Shown piece by piece: positions 37,110 through 48,619 of a stretch of 64,000 bases of DNA; position 1 is the stretch's first letter; each line of letters opens with the position of its first letter. Under the pieces are notes generated by a model. The model was not told where the DNA came from. It saw only the letters and a program-made list of their open reading frames with translations, and made no database searches. Made by a program: the position numbers and the translations under genes. Source of the DNA: Coriaria nepalensis (taxonomy: Eukaryota > Streptophyta > Magnoliopsida > Cucurbitales > Coriariaceae); the NCBI GenBank assembly GCA_027186245.1, contig CP114487.1, positions 3,353,501 to 3,417,500 on the forward strand, written 5' to 3'.

Positions 37110-38215
37110 GACAAAAGTCAAAGGTCAAAGGTTTAACCCTTAAGGTAATAAGTTAAGCCTTTAGGTTAAAGGTTTAAACATTTAATATCAAAGGTTTAAC
37201 CTTTAAGGTTACAGCTTAAACATATTATCTTAAAAGTCAAAGGTTTAAAGTGAAAGCTTAAACATTTAGAGTAAAAGGTTAAATATTTAACATCAAAAGA
37301 TTAAACATTTAAGATCAAAGGTTACATCTTTAAGGTGAAAATCTAAACATATAAGATCAAAAATTTAACAATTAAGGTCAAAGGTTAAACATTTGATCTT
37401 AAGAGTCAAAGGTTAAACTGTTAGGATGAAATATTTAACTTTTAGGGTGAAATGTTTAACCTTTAAGCTTAAATGTTAAACATTTAGGGTGAAAGGCCAA
37501 AAATTTAAGATCAAATATTTAACTTTTAAGGTCAAAGGATAAGCTTTTAAGGTTAACGGTCTAACCTTTAGGGTCCAATGTTTAATCTTTAGGTTAAATG
37601 TTTAATATCAAAGTCTTAACCTTTAGGGTCAAATACTAAACCTTTAGGTCAAAGGTTAAGCATTTATGGTGAAAGGTTTAGCCTTTACGATAAAAGATTT
37701 AACTTTTAGGTCAAACGATTTAAACATTTAAGGTTAAAAGTTTAACATTTAAGATCAAAGGTTTAACTTTTAAGGTCAAAGGTTTAACATTTAAGGTCAA
37801 ATGTTTAACCTTTAAGGTCAAAGGTTAATCCTTTACGGTGAAAGGCTTACCCTTTAAATCAAAGATTTAAATATTTAAGGCCAAATATTTAACTTTTAAG
37901 GTTAAAAGTTTAATCTTTTAAGGTCACAGGTTAAGCCTTTAGGGTGAAAAGCTAAATATTTAAGATCAAAAGTTTAACTTTTGGGAAAGGTTTAAAAATT
38001 AGGCCAATGATTTAACATTTAAAGTTAAAGGTTAAGCTTTTAAGGTCCAATGGTTAACCTTTAGAGTCCAAGGGTTAACCCTTAAGGTCAAAATCCTTTA
38101 GGGTAAGATGTCAAGGATCAAATACTTAGGGTTTAAGAGGAAGGATCAAACACTTAAGGTTTAATATCAAAGATAAAACACTTAAGGTTTAAGAGGAATG
38201 ATCAAACAATTAGAA
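37110..38215. repeat. Array of palindromic GGTTTAACC / CCTTTAAGG words
   Basis: About 1.1 kb consists almost wholly of variants of AAAGGTTTAACCTTTAAGGTC, with irregular spacing of about 20 and 40 bases. The main words GGTTTAACC, CCTTAAAGG and their variants are each near-palindromic. There is no coding frame. It lies between the 3' ends of the two convergent genes of relic B. Confidence 0.85.
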
Positions 38216-38224
38216 TAAAAGAGT

Positions 38225-38475
38225 CTTTTCTAATTTTCTCTAACCATGCTCGATGGGTGTACAAAAGACCTCATCAAACCCTCAAGATGAAGTCACAAAA
38301 GACTTATGAGTCCCTAAGACCTCATCTCGATGCTCGATGGGTTCTTTAACAGTCCACATCGAACCCTCTAGATGAGGTTTAAGGGACTCATAAGTCTCTG
38401 TGACCTCATCTAGAGGGTTTGATGGGGACTTTTATACACCCATCGACCACCAAAATGATGGCACAGGGTAAAGGT
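38225..38475. repeat. Relic B hairpin block 2
   Basis: Hairpin at about 38368-38440: CATCGAACCCTCTAGATGAGG..GACTCATAAGTC folds onto CTCTGTGACCTCATCTAGAG-GGTTTGATG. A second overlaps it upstream at about 38240-38345 (GATGGG, GAAGTCAC, GACTTATGAGTC, CTCATCTCGATGCTCGATGGG). Confidence 0.75.
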
Positions 38476-38849
38476 CAAAAACTTGAAGTTATTTTTTTCT
38501 TGGGCCAAAAGAGACTTATAACTTAAGTTTTCATTATCAAATACTTGTTTGAGATTTTTTTTATTACACGTTATTATGTTATTATAACGAAATAATGGTC
38601 AAATCATTGGGAAATGGACAACATAACTACTTAAATATCTCAATTTGGTAGGTAAAATTACGGACAACAAATTCTCAAATCTTGCAAGCAAACATAATAC
38701 AATATGCAAGAACAAAATCTTATCAATTTTTTTATATACCAATAGTGTTTCAAACAAGTGTTAAATCAAACCCAACATAAACTAAATAAATTACAAGTCT
38801 AGATATCTCTGATAAATTGACGAAGCAATTTTTCATCAGAATAAGTGTA

Positions 38850-41800
38850 TATACATTAGCATCCTTGACAAGCATTAAATCAAGTTTTACATGATAAACT
38901 CTATAAACTTGAGCATGTATAACTTGCAATCCTCTAAATTATTGGCAGTATTCTCATTCAACCTAGTGACCACCTTGACCTTGAAAGGATTAACTTTGTA
39001 ATCGTCCCTTACACTTCTTAATAGGAATGGGAGCATTGGACACATTTATTTATCTATATCTAAAGCTTCAATGTATGTCTTGTTTCCGGATAGGCTATGC
39101 AGAACGATGATTTTCTTCTTTAGTATATCAATAATTAATGCAAATCAATATGACGTCTTATAGTTGAATGGAATGTAAAGCCAATCTACATACCGGAATC
39201 TCACTTCGCTGATATGCCTACAACTGAGAGCATAATTTTGCATAAGTATACCACTGAGAAATATATGACTTGCATGTTTTTCCTTCCTTATTTTCTTGAA
39301 AGTGTCCTGCCAAAAAAGTTTCATATACTGAGGGAAGTCTCGATCGATGAAAGCAGTAGATTGATCAAGTACATTAATGAATTTCTGCATTCTCATCCGA
39401 AGCAAAAATATATACTCATCAACGTTCTGTAACAAAAAATAGTAAGAATATTAATAAAAAAATAGAAATAGAAAGTATTTTTCAAAATGACTTGAACGCT
39501 TATGAAACTGTCCAGCCACTTCGCAAGTAAAGATATCATTTCGAAAAACTCTTGACAGTGTACTGGGTTCTGTTGACGAAGACACTAGATGTACGAAGAT
39601 GTGGCGGTGGTTACTATTGGTGACTACCATACACAGATGTAGTATGTGGTGGACATGATTGGGGGCTTGAGATTATAGAAGATTATCGAGCTCATCGTAG
39701 TACCTATCAGCACCGCCTCTACTTCTATTTGATCTCTCTCAAACTATGCTCCATACCTCTCAACTTGTTGTTTGGATCTCCAAACATCTTCATCATTGAT
39801 CACATCTTCTTCCTCTTCTGCCTTTGCCTCCATCTCTTCTTCTTCATCTCTATCTTCTTTTTCTTCTTTCTCTTCTTTCTTTTCTTCCTCTTCTTCCTCT
39901 TCTAACAATAGTTTTTCTTCTTCTTCTTCTTCTTCGGCCTCCTATAATTCTCTCGTCAACTGTTGCACAACCTCATCTTTCTCATCCGAAAAAGGTTCCA
40001 GTTTCTGCATATATTCTTGTTCTTCTTCGTCCTTGGTTGGTTTTAATATTTTAGGGATGATGACCTGTAAATGGAAAAATGTTTAAATCACAGTGCCTAA
40101 TATGACCAAATGATATAGATTAATGAATGAATGAATCATATACTTAATTGTAATGTGACACCAGAGGCTCCTTGGATTTCTAATTCAAAATATAGGGCAC
40201 ATGATTACCATCCACCTGCACTCCAACATAAAATATGAGATACATAATTGATTTGTAAGCCTATACCTGCACAATTAAGTAAAAAATAAAACTTAAATCA
40301 CAAATAACAAATCAATATTTCAACCAAAAACAAAAACAAAACTAACCTGGAAACCAAGCAAAAAACCTATGCAGGTGTATGTTTTTTCCTGCTCAGTCAC
40401 CCGTGCTCAATTTTTAGCTGCCTTCACCACTATATCTTTCTTCCAAGATTTAATTGTAGTCTCAAAAGAAAATGTCCCCAATAGAAACCTTGCCAAAATA
40501 CTTGGTATGCCAAAGGTAGAGGGTTGAATGTTAATCTTTTTCTCTTGAGCACACAAGACTTCCTCAATGAAATATACAAAAGCAATCTTAACACTGTCGT
40601 CATCCCTGTTACTTCATTCATGGTTTTTGAACCTATCTACTAGCTCTGAAACTCGAATAGCTTTCCCACCAAGATACTTCTTAAATAGTCATTCATCTTT
40701 TGTTAACCGACTAACCATTGAGTCAAATAGATAATGGTGACACTTCAACCCCATCACCAGAACCCACCACATCATACTAAACCGCATTGGCTTCCCTTGG
40801 ACAATAAACCATGGCTCATTCTTCTTCATGCACTTTGCTTGTCGAATAACGAAATAGTTCATAACTTGGCCATCGTTCTTTAGAGAGGCATTCACTGAAA
40901 GGAAGTGTCCTAAGCAGATACTCTTAAATACCTCCAACTATTGTGCGGTGACCTTTTTTGTGATATTGGCAACCACTGCTTCCTTCTTAAATATCATTAA
41001 AGTTCAGACTTTGTATAAATCATCTTCTTGAAGGATGGATCTAAGTTTATGATGGATTACAACTTCTTTATCCTAAAATGAACAAAATATTGATCCAAAA
41101 TAAAGATTAATATAGACAATAAATTAAGATATATATATATATAAAGATATAAACAATCAAAGATATTTGAAATTTAAACCAAACCATTAATGCTCGATAG
41201 TTCAACGGTTCTAGTTTTTCAAATCCATCGAGCATTAAGAATTGAGAATAGAGACTTCTAAGTCTCTAATCCTTTAATCTTGATACTCGATGGGTCATGA
41301 ATGAGTACTTTATAAACCTATTGAGAATCGATATTAGGAGATTAGACACTTGGAAGTCTCTGTTATCAATGATCAATGAGCCATGAACGTACCCATTAAG
41401 CATTGAGATTAGAGATCAAATAATTGGATATATGTTTTTAGTGCTCAATGTTTGAGGGTTTTAGTATTACTAACACATCGGGCATCGAACATTGAGGTCA
41501 GAGACTTCAAAGTCTTTGATCTCTCATCTCAATGCTCAATGGATACTTTTGGGACCCGTCGAGAATCAAGATCAGAGAACAAAAATTCGAAGTCTTTGAG
41601 ATTCAGAACTCGAGCCATCAGGAACTTTATAGATATGGAATTTTCTCATTGTTTTCACCAATATTTCACTTCAAAACCATATTATTCAATCAATCACACA
41701 CATTTTAGTCCAAAACACACTCAAAACACTAATTTTTTCCCAAAAAATTTGGTTTTCAAGTGTCTAAAATTTGCGTTCGGTGGTGAAGCTTACTTCTTTT

Positions 41801-41918
41801 TTACCATTTAATTTGGCACCAACTTAATTCGCTTGCTTTCCTTTATGGATTTTTCCGGTGAATCATCCTTACGCCTTTTCTTTAACTCCCTTACATCAGG
41901 ATTTTTCGTTTGAACCAT
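38850..41918 (-). pseudogene. Relic B: DUF1985 - acidic linker - ULP1 (C48) protease gene
   Basis: The first exon runs from an ATG at 41918 (VQTKNPDVRELKKRRKDD, basic, NLS-like). After an apparent intron with hairpins, a CATTTTAG acceptor at 41073 opens the DUF1985 exon. This reads LEVFKSICLGHFLSVNAS, PWFIVQGKPMRFS and, near 40580, KIAFVYFIEEVL...FSFETTIKSWKKD. A Glu-rich linker lies at about 39770-40050. ULP1 is at about 39435-38900: FRYVDWLYIPFNYKTSY, a stop where Trp is expected, FALIIDILKKKIIVLHS, and EDCKLYMLKFIEFIM. The Cys is kept, but the usual catalytic His (Tyr here) and Asp (His here) are lost, and stops interrupt the frame. Confidence 0.8.
41170..41640. repeat. Relic B hairpin block 3, in the putative first intron of the ULP1 gene
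   Basis: Three successive hairpins. At about 41207-41290, CCATCGAGCATTAAGA..AGAGACTT pairs with AAGTCTCT..CTTGATACTCGATGGG. The second spans about 41310-41395. At about 41475-41555, CATCGGGCATCGAACATTGAG..AGAGACTT pairs with AAAGTCTTTGATCTC..CTCAATGCTCAATGG. Same vocabulary as blocks 1 and 2. Confidence 0.75.
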
Positions 41919-43397
41919 TATTGAGTCTCTGTTCGTTTTGGAATTAAAGAAGTAGTTGAGGAGCTTTTTAGGATAAAGATAAAGATAATAAGATGATGAA
42001 GAAGATGAAGAAAAAGTTGAAGAAGAAGTTGATTAAAGAGGTGGTGAACGTCTTGCAAAAATGGAGGGAAAAAGGTAAGTCGTTATTTATTTATTTATTT
42101 TTTTTAAATTAACTGAAAGGTAATAATATAATTGTATGTTTTCTTTTAATTTTTAATTTAAAAAGTCAATAAAATTCAAATTATGAGGCCATTTTTGCAA
42201 CAAAATTTTTGTTGGATCTAATTTCTGAAATAAAGTTCTAATTGGGGTTAGTTTCTAAATATATATATATATTGCAAGATATATGTACCTATCATGAGAA
42301 GTAGGTAGTAAAGTGCAGATGTCCTTAGAACTAAGTACAACTTTATAGCTACGCGTCTTCCATGCACATACGTCTAGTCTACTGATCCATGCATCGGGTC
42401 CTTAGTCCTATATATGGTCCGACACAAAATGTACCCTTTTAAGTCACAAATTCAAAATAATTAATATATTTTAACTATCTTTTAATTAAGTGATTAACAA
42501 TTCTACTTAAAAGAAAATTACTACAAAGATCCTACACGTTTAGATTTGTGACAATTCCGATCAATCAAACGAATTCCGACGTACTACAACTCTAATTTAC
42601 AAACTTAAGATTAATCAAATTCTCTAAACATTTCAGGCAAGTAAATCTTTATTTTGTCAAGATATGTGCTTGGACCCCATGAAATCAAATTGGGACCACA
42701 AACTTGCCTGATCTCCTTTTCGAAAAGTGCAAACTTCTCCACCACCACCCCCCCCCCCTCCCCTTTGCTTTCATAGCGGTTTTGAAAAGGAAACAACGTT
42801 TTTTTGGGAGCAATTCTCTCATTCCTTGTCGCCCAGCATCACATTAAGTACCCATCTCTTCACTACAAAGTTACAAAACCCTCTGGCCATATAATTATAA
42901 TGTATGTATATTTCAACGATCGTAGCTTTTATCATTGCATCTGGGTGCCGTCATCAATGACGTATGCGTCGGTTGCTGGGCTGCCGGAGAACGGGATTAA
43001 ATATCCTCACTGTTTTTTATTTCTAACTTCTAATCAAGGACTAAGTTTAATTTTCAAACGATCGGATTAGGACTCTTTTAATAATAGGATAGAAACGTAA
43101 AATCATTATAAAAAAATTATTGAATTTCAATTTTTCATTTTCAGTTTTTAGGTTTAAGAGCCGATGATTATCTTGTTTGATAATGCATTCTAAATTTTGG
43201 AATTCAATAATTAATTATAAGAAATCATTGGGAGACAACTGCGATATAATTTTTGTTTCCTAAAAATATGTATTTTTCAATTTTTTTTTAACTGTTTGGT
43301 AATTATTTTCAACTTTTATAATATAAAAGTATGAAAATGTGAAAATATATTTATAGGTTGAAGGTTTCGAATTGCAAAATTTGAAGTTTGGATTTAA

Positions 43398-43436
<39 letters not shown>

Positions 43437-44013
43437 CATTCACAATTTTAGGATTTGTGAATCATGACATTTTTGCAATTTACTAATAAGTCGGTTTAGC
43501 TGATTTATTTAGATGCTAAATTTGCGGGTTAGATGAATTAGCTTTATTTGAGAGACTTGTAAAATCGATGTTCACTAAAATGATCATTTAGAATTGGGAA
43601 GGATGCACACCTCTTGTGTACTAGTTATTATACCCACAGAAAACATTGGATAACCAAGTGCTGAGCGAATAATGGCTGAAAATATCTTAGTAGTAAGTAT
43701 TAAGGGCAAAAGTTAAAAGGTATTATTAAAAAGATTAAAATACATATTAAAAAAAAAAAAAGAGTTTGAATTTTCTCCAGCCACCTGAACGTGTTGAAAT
43801 ATAACTAGATGAAGAGATGGACAAAACATGTTGTTGTTAGTTAGGAAAAGAAGCCTACCCCACCCCCACGGACCTCAGTTGAGCTGATATGTTTCCATTC
43901 CGACAAGGTAGGGTTGAGGTGTTTGCAATTATATATGACTTTAAATTTTGGACAATCTAGGTGCTCATAAACAGCTTCCCAAGGTTGAGGTCGTTACAAA
44001 AGTATAGTACAAA

Positions 44014-44149
44014 TGATTATGTTCCACCGATTCTCTTTATTTTAATATAATGTAAATAGGAGTGGAATTATAATAAGAGTTTGATTATGTTCCACCGACT
44101 CTTTTTATTTTAATATATGTAAATAGGAGTGAAATTATAAAAAGAGTTT
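44014..44149. repeat. Tandem duplication, 68-bp unit, two copies
   Basis: TGATTATGTTCCACCGA(T/C)TCT starts at 44014 and again at 44082. Both continue through TTTATTTTAATATA and GTAAATAGGAGTG(G/A)AATTATAA. Confidence 0.8.
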
Positions 44150-44264
44150 AAAAGGGAAGTAAGATATATTAAATAAAAATTAAGTGGGTAAAAATAAATA
44201 TTTTCATTTAAAATTATATTTTAAATTCAAATAATAATATTTAGAAAATTTGGAGTGGGTAATA

Positions 44265-44327
44265 ATATCACGAGTGCCTAACTCGTCCTATGTTAATATA
44301 AGGATCTAATATGGGCACTCGTGATAT
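44265..44327. repeat. Hairpin with perfect 14-bp arms
   Basis: ATATCACGAGTGCC at 44265-44278 is the exact reverse complement of GGCACTCGTGATAT at 44314-44327. The loop is 35 bases. Could be the core of a small foldback element. Confidence 0.7.
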
Positions 44328-45185
44328 ATTAAAAATACTCAATATGATATGTTCCCATTTTGAATTCCAACTGTAGCCAACTCGCTCCACGTTAAGTTCT
44401 TTTTCTTTTTTTTTTTTTTTTTGGATTTGAGAGTTTATTATAATGAAATTTTTAAATTAATTAAATATTAATTATAATTATAAAAATTTATGATATTTAT
44501 TTTATTTTTATTATTGTTTAAAAAAAATATTAATTAATAATAAAAACAAAATATCAATACTAATTGAAAAAAATCAAGTTTTATTTTTTTTTATTTCTAT
44601 AAATTTAGATAAATTAAAATAAATTATTTATACTATCATTAAATAAAAATATAATCAAATTTAATAATTTTAAAAATTATGTATATATATATACAAAAAA
44701 CTACAAATTAATCCCGTCTCACACGTGAGCCACACACTCCTTATTACTTAACGAATTACCACCAACGTCTTCCAATTCAAGCCTAGCTAGGTTTTATCAA
44801 TTAATGCATACCCTCACATAGTTTAATTACAAGTTGTACTATCTCGCCGGTACTCAGTAAGACTTGAGCAAATATCGAAATATCGGGCTACGTAATAGCA
44901 AAAAAGTCCACCCTATCCTATCGATTGTGGAGCTTCTAATATTTATATCCGATCGTGAATGTGATGGGAAGTAGCCACCTAGCTGCTAGCAGCTCCACGT
45001 GACATTGATCTTTATTTATTTTTTTAATACTTGTTTTATACGTAAATTTTAATCGCAATTATAAATTCGAAGTTGAAAACACGTATTATATCATAAGAAA
45101 ACAGATAAAAATATAAGTTGCTTGAAATACGATTAATTTATAAATCATATTTTTTAACAGTTGTGATTAATCTTTCTTTTTTTCT

Positions 45186-45590
45186 CTAAATGCACTGACT
45201 AGATCAAGTTTTCAGTCCAAATTGAGTTCATAGTCTCAACCGCATTCTCGGTCAAGACAGAAACATACTTCTGTCTAAGTTTCTGACACGTCAGTCTATG
45301 CATCTCAGATTGGTATGTGAGATTTGTGAGATCTCGATTAGATAACACAGAGCGACATGTGATGCATAGACCGACATGTGAGATCTCAGTTTATGATCTC
45401 AGATCGACATCTCATAGATCTCACATATAGACCGAGAACTCAGTTATTTTTCTTTCTTTGTAGATCGAGAACTCGATTTGGACCGAGAACCAGACCGAGT
45501 TCTTGGTCTAGAAAGATAAAAACATGTTTTTGTCTAATTTTTTGGTACAGACCGAGTTCTCGGTCTTCAAAGACAAAATCAGATCAAGAA
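45186..45590. repeat. Relic C hairpin block 1 (3' side of the DUF1985 gene)
   Basis: Densely packed variants of GACCGAG-TT/AA-CTCGGTC and of GAGATCTCAGA/GACATGTGAGATCTC. The exact word GACCGAGTTCTCGGTC (7-bp arms, 2-base centre) is at 45550-45565. ACAGAAACATACTTCTGTCT at about 45258 and AAAAACATGTTTTTGTCT at about 45517 are further short palindromes linked to it. Confidence 0.75.
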
Positions 45591-46075
45591 AAAATGGGTG
45601 GTACATTAAGTTCAATAATCTTTTTTAAGGTTAATCTATTTTATTTGTTTCTAGTACTGATCCTGATGTGAGATTATTTTTTAGTGGGGGGCATTGTAAG
45701 TGGACTAGCAACAACTGAGCATTTTTTAACAAACCCCCTATTTTTGAAACTGCATCTAAAACTTATGTCTCACAGTTCCACATTGCTAAGATGGCTTCTT
45801 AATTAAATAATTTGAGACATCATGAACTATAATTTAGCAAGTACTGTTTGATTATAAGTTTTGTAATATGTAATAGGAAGTGTTAGATTATATATATATA
45901 TATGGTGTGTGTTGATTGATAAATGTATGTGTTTATTTTTTGAAATAATTAATGAGACAATTCATGAATTATTACAATGATTTCCACATTCATATCTCTT
46001 TGTGCCAACATAATTTTTGGGAATATTTGATGGTAAATAGTTTGACATTTTTGGGAGAATGGGGATTGTGATTAC

Positions 46076-46450
46076 ATAATTGCTAGTTATGAGTATACTA
46101 GCATAACTACTAGTGAATGAGAAATTCAACTAATAGAGTAAACTAGCAGTTATGAAAATACTAACATAACTGCTAGATTACTTTACGAGTCGATGGCCCC
46201 ATCAAAACATGTTTATGTGTTTGTAGACCGAGAACACTGTCATATTTCTATCTTTTTAGATCGAGAACTCAGTCTAGACTGGAAACACAGACCTAGACCG
46301 AGAGACATTATATTATCTTAGATTCACATGTCAATTAACTCATGGTTCACATGCTAGCAATGTGACAAAAGCCATCGATGTGACAAGATATAGTGATGTG
46401 CCAATACACTTTGATGTTACAATACATAATGATATGACAACATTATCCTA
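46076..46450. repeat. Relic C inverted repeats and short tandem tract
   Basis: At 46080-46175 the words CTAG(C/T)A-GTTATGA-ATACTA and CATAACT-CTAG occur twice as inverted pairs. At about 46352-46445 a degenerate tract of about 20 bases (ATGTGACAA) repeats four or five times. Between them (46220-46310) are further AGACCGAGAAC words. Confidence 0.6.
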
Positions 46451-47640
46451 TTCTCGGTCTTGAAGAACAGAAACATGTCTCTATCCTCCTCCTTATCGCT
46501 GAAATAGACAATGCTGATATAAGACTTAGCTTCCTCTTCCGTTAATGGCCTTAAGATTCCATGCATTATAATATTTATATTTAATGTTAGATTTAAGAAA
46601 GGTTATATATACTTAATAATTACAAAAAATAAAATTAAAAAAAATCATAAAATCTAACCAACCTTTGTTTAATCTAAAGTCTCATTGATCTTTTTGTGCG
46701 AGTACATAAATATATTTTCATGCCTCAGTTTTTTTATTTCCCAATTAAAGATTCGTGGTCTAACCATTTTTTTCCAAACAAATCCCAAATTCATTTCCAA
46801 GGGCTAGGAATAGCTTCAAAATCCTATACATGTAATGTAATTTAAAAAACATTAACAAAGATAAAATTGGTTAATATTAGAAACATACTCTTTAATTAAG
46901 TATAATTAAGAGTAATAATTACTTGGAAAGCATACAGAAAACCGTATAAATCAATGATCTCTTCCTTGCCATCATGTCTTCCTACAGTAGTCTCGGCCTT
47001 CTTCTTGAGGTCGTTCATATTTATGTATTTTATAGTTATTTTGTATACTACTTGACTCCAAAGATAGATGTTCAAGAATTCTAAGTCCAAGACCATAGAG
47101 GGGTAACTATCCTCAAAGTTATTCTTCTTTAATGTACCTAATAGGTTGAACACCAAGAAGTAGATGAGGACTAATTTGACTTTCTCTTCTTCAACCTTCG
47201 CCCTTTCACTATTGTCTTCACTCCTTTTGCCTAAGCGAAGTTTCGTTAACATGTCCATGAGGTTGCCACATTTACATTTCATTTTGTCCCCCATATATTT
47301 CTCCACCAGTTCCCTATTATTCAATATTATAATAGGAACAGTTGGGGTTTCGTGACACTTTAAGTCCTATGAATAAAGCAAATTCATATTGTGAGTACCG
47401 AAGATGACGACTATTGATGGAGAACTGTGCCGCATACTTCCTTGGGGTCCGAAGTAGATGGAGTATAAAGACAAAGGTTAACTGGCCTGAAAAAAATAGT
47501 TATGGATCCACATTCAAGAAATGCCCAAAGCATGATTCCCTGAATATTTCCACTTTTCTTGCATTTAACTTCTCTTTAATATTCTTAATCACCTCATGCA
47601 GCGTCCATCACAAAGTAATCATGCAACTTAAATGACGATC
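46450..47640 (-). pseudogene. Relic C: DUF1985 protein gene, ULP1 part missing
   Basis: On the minus strand the domain starts near 47560 (RKVEIFRESCFGHFLNVDP, then SGQLTFVFILHLLRTP). It passes through SQYEFALFIGLKCHETPT into a 142-codon frame at 47324-46896 (VKLVLIYFLVFNLLG, DLEFLNIYLWSQVVYKITIK, EEIIDLYGFLYAFQ). It continues, after frame changes, as FEAIPSPW near 46810 and RPLTEEEAKSYISIVYFS near 46540. No ULP1 domain was found before hairpin block 1, so this copy is truncated or deleted. DUF1985 is a plant domain commonly found N-terminal to transposon-borne ULP1 proteases; its molecular role is unknown. It faces the same way as the relic B protease gene. Confidence 0.8.
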
Positions 47641-47744
47641 GCGACCTAAGATCAGTTCTAGTTGAGGTATCTCTTGGCCTTAAAATATAATGAACATTAA
47701 TAACCCAATAAATTAAACAGTAAATAATTTGGTTGAAGACGATA

Positions 47745-48065
47745 TCTAAGATCCCCAGATCGAGTTCTTGATATGAATGCCAATTATGGGATCTCAGACC
47801 GAGAAATCAGATCGAGTTCCCTGTCTAAGATCCCAAATTGGGAAATTAGATCGAGTTCCCAACCTAAGATCCCAGACTATGAACCCAGATCGAGATCAAG
47901 ATCTAGTTCCGAGATCTCAGATCGGGAACTCCAAATAGAGTTCACGGTTTGGACTCCCAAACTAAGAACTCCAGATGAAGATCTCGGTCTTGAATCCTAG
48001 ATTGAGATTTCAAGATCGAGTTCTCAGTCTGGGATCTTAGACCGAGAACTCAATCTCGATATGGG
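47745..48065. repeat. Relic C hairpin block 2 (5' side of the DUF1985 gene)
   Basis: Repeated words (CCCAGATCGAGTTC, TAAGATCCCAGA, GAGATCTCAGATCG, GACCGAGAACTC) alternate in both orientations at intervals of about 20-40 bases. A 75-codon open frame here (47773-48000) is only a translation of the repeat. Confidence 0.7.
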
Positions 48066-48619
48066 TTTCCTAAGAAGTTAGATAGTGATCCATTGGGTCT
48101 CAAACTGTGAACTACTACTCATCAATAGATTCAAAACTATTCTTAACTAATTCCTATCAATTTTATTCCATCCACAAGAATAAATTATGTTTGGGACTCT
48201 CTTAGGAATTTCATCGAACACCTTATGCATACCTCGCAACACATGTTTGGTCACCAATATTCAATATTTATTCATCAACCTCACAAACCAGACTTCAATA
48301 TTCAACCTCACCAATAACTTAATCCAAAAGATAAGTAAAGTTACATACCTCACTATCGTGAGATGTTGAGAACCTCATAGCGGAGGGATGCCTTGATCTC
48401 GGATGCCTACTTGAAAGCATTTTTTTAAGAAAGAAAAGTTTTCAATCTAGAAAGGAAAAAAAAAGTTCTCGATATGAAAAGGAAGAAGAACTCAGTATAA
48501 AAAGGATGATGAAAAACTCGGTCTGGGAAGGATGATGAAGAACTTGGTCTACGAAGGAAGAAATTGAACTCGGTCTAGGAAAAATAAAAAGTCACGCTAA
48601 AAGTGATTTTGACGTTTAG

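Larger units (their letters stand above)
33556..42205. mobile_element. Relic B: large Mutator-like element with transposase and ULP1 genes
   Basis: The segment contains a MuDR-type transposase relic on the plus strand (33989-36545), hairpin repeats and an array (36715-38475), and a DUF1985-ULP1 gene on the minus strand (41918-38850). A candidate terminal inverted repeat is GTGCAAATAGTCCTCCATTTTA near 33576 against the reverse complement of 42180-42205 (TTGCAAAAATGGCCTCATAAT). The match is imperfect and the 9-bp target duplication was not established, so the limits are tentative. Two-gene Mutator-like elements carrying ULP1 genes are known in plants. Confidence 0.5.
42206..45180. other. Intergenic spacer with SSRs and small repeats
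   Basis: No gene supported. An 88-codon frame at 42804-43070 lies in a slightly GC-richer patch but has no recognisable domain. TA and T runs lie at about 43400-43437. A 68-bp tandem duplication and a hairpin are listed separately. Confidence 0.5.

Noticed and set aside
37110..38215. CRISPR-like array
   Set aside because: Plant nuclear context, no fixed repeat with unique spacers, and the words vary throughout.
39772..40086. Serine-rich open frame on the plus strand
   Set aside because: It is the antisense of the Glu-rich linker in the relic B protease gene on the minus strand.
42804..43070. 88-codon frame in a slightly GC-richer patch
   Set aside because: No domain, no clear promoter or splice context. 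Kept only as a remark on the spacer.
45378..45671. Arg/Ser-rich frame resembling an SR protein
   Set aside because: It is the translation of the GACCGAG/CTCGGTC repeat block; the Arg and Ser codons come from the repeated word. The same applies to 47773-48000.
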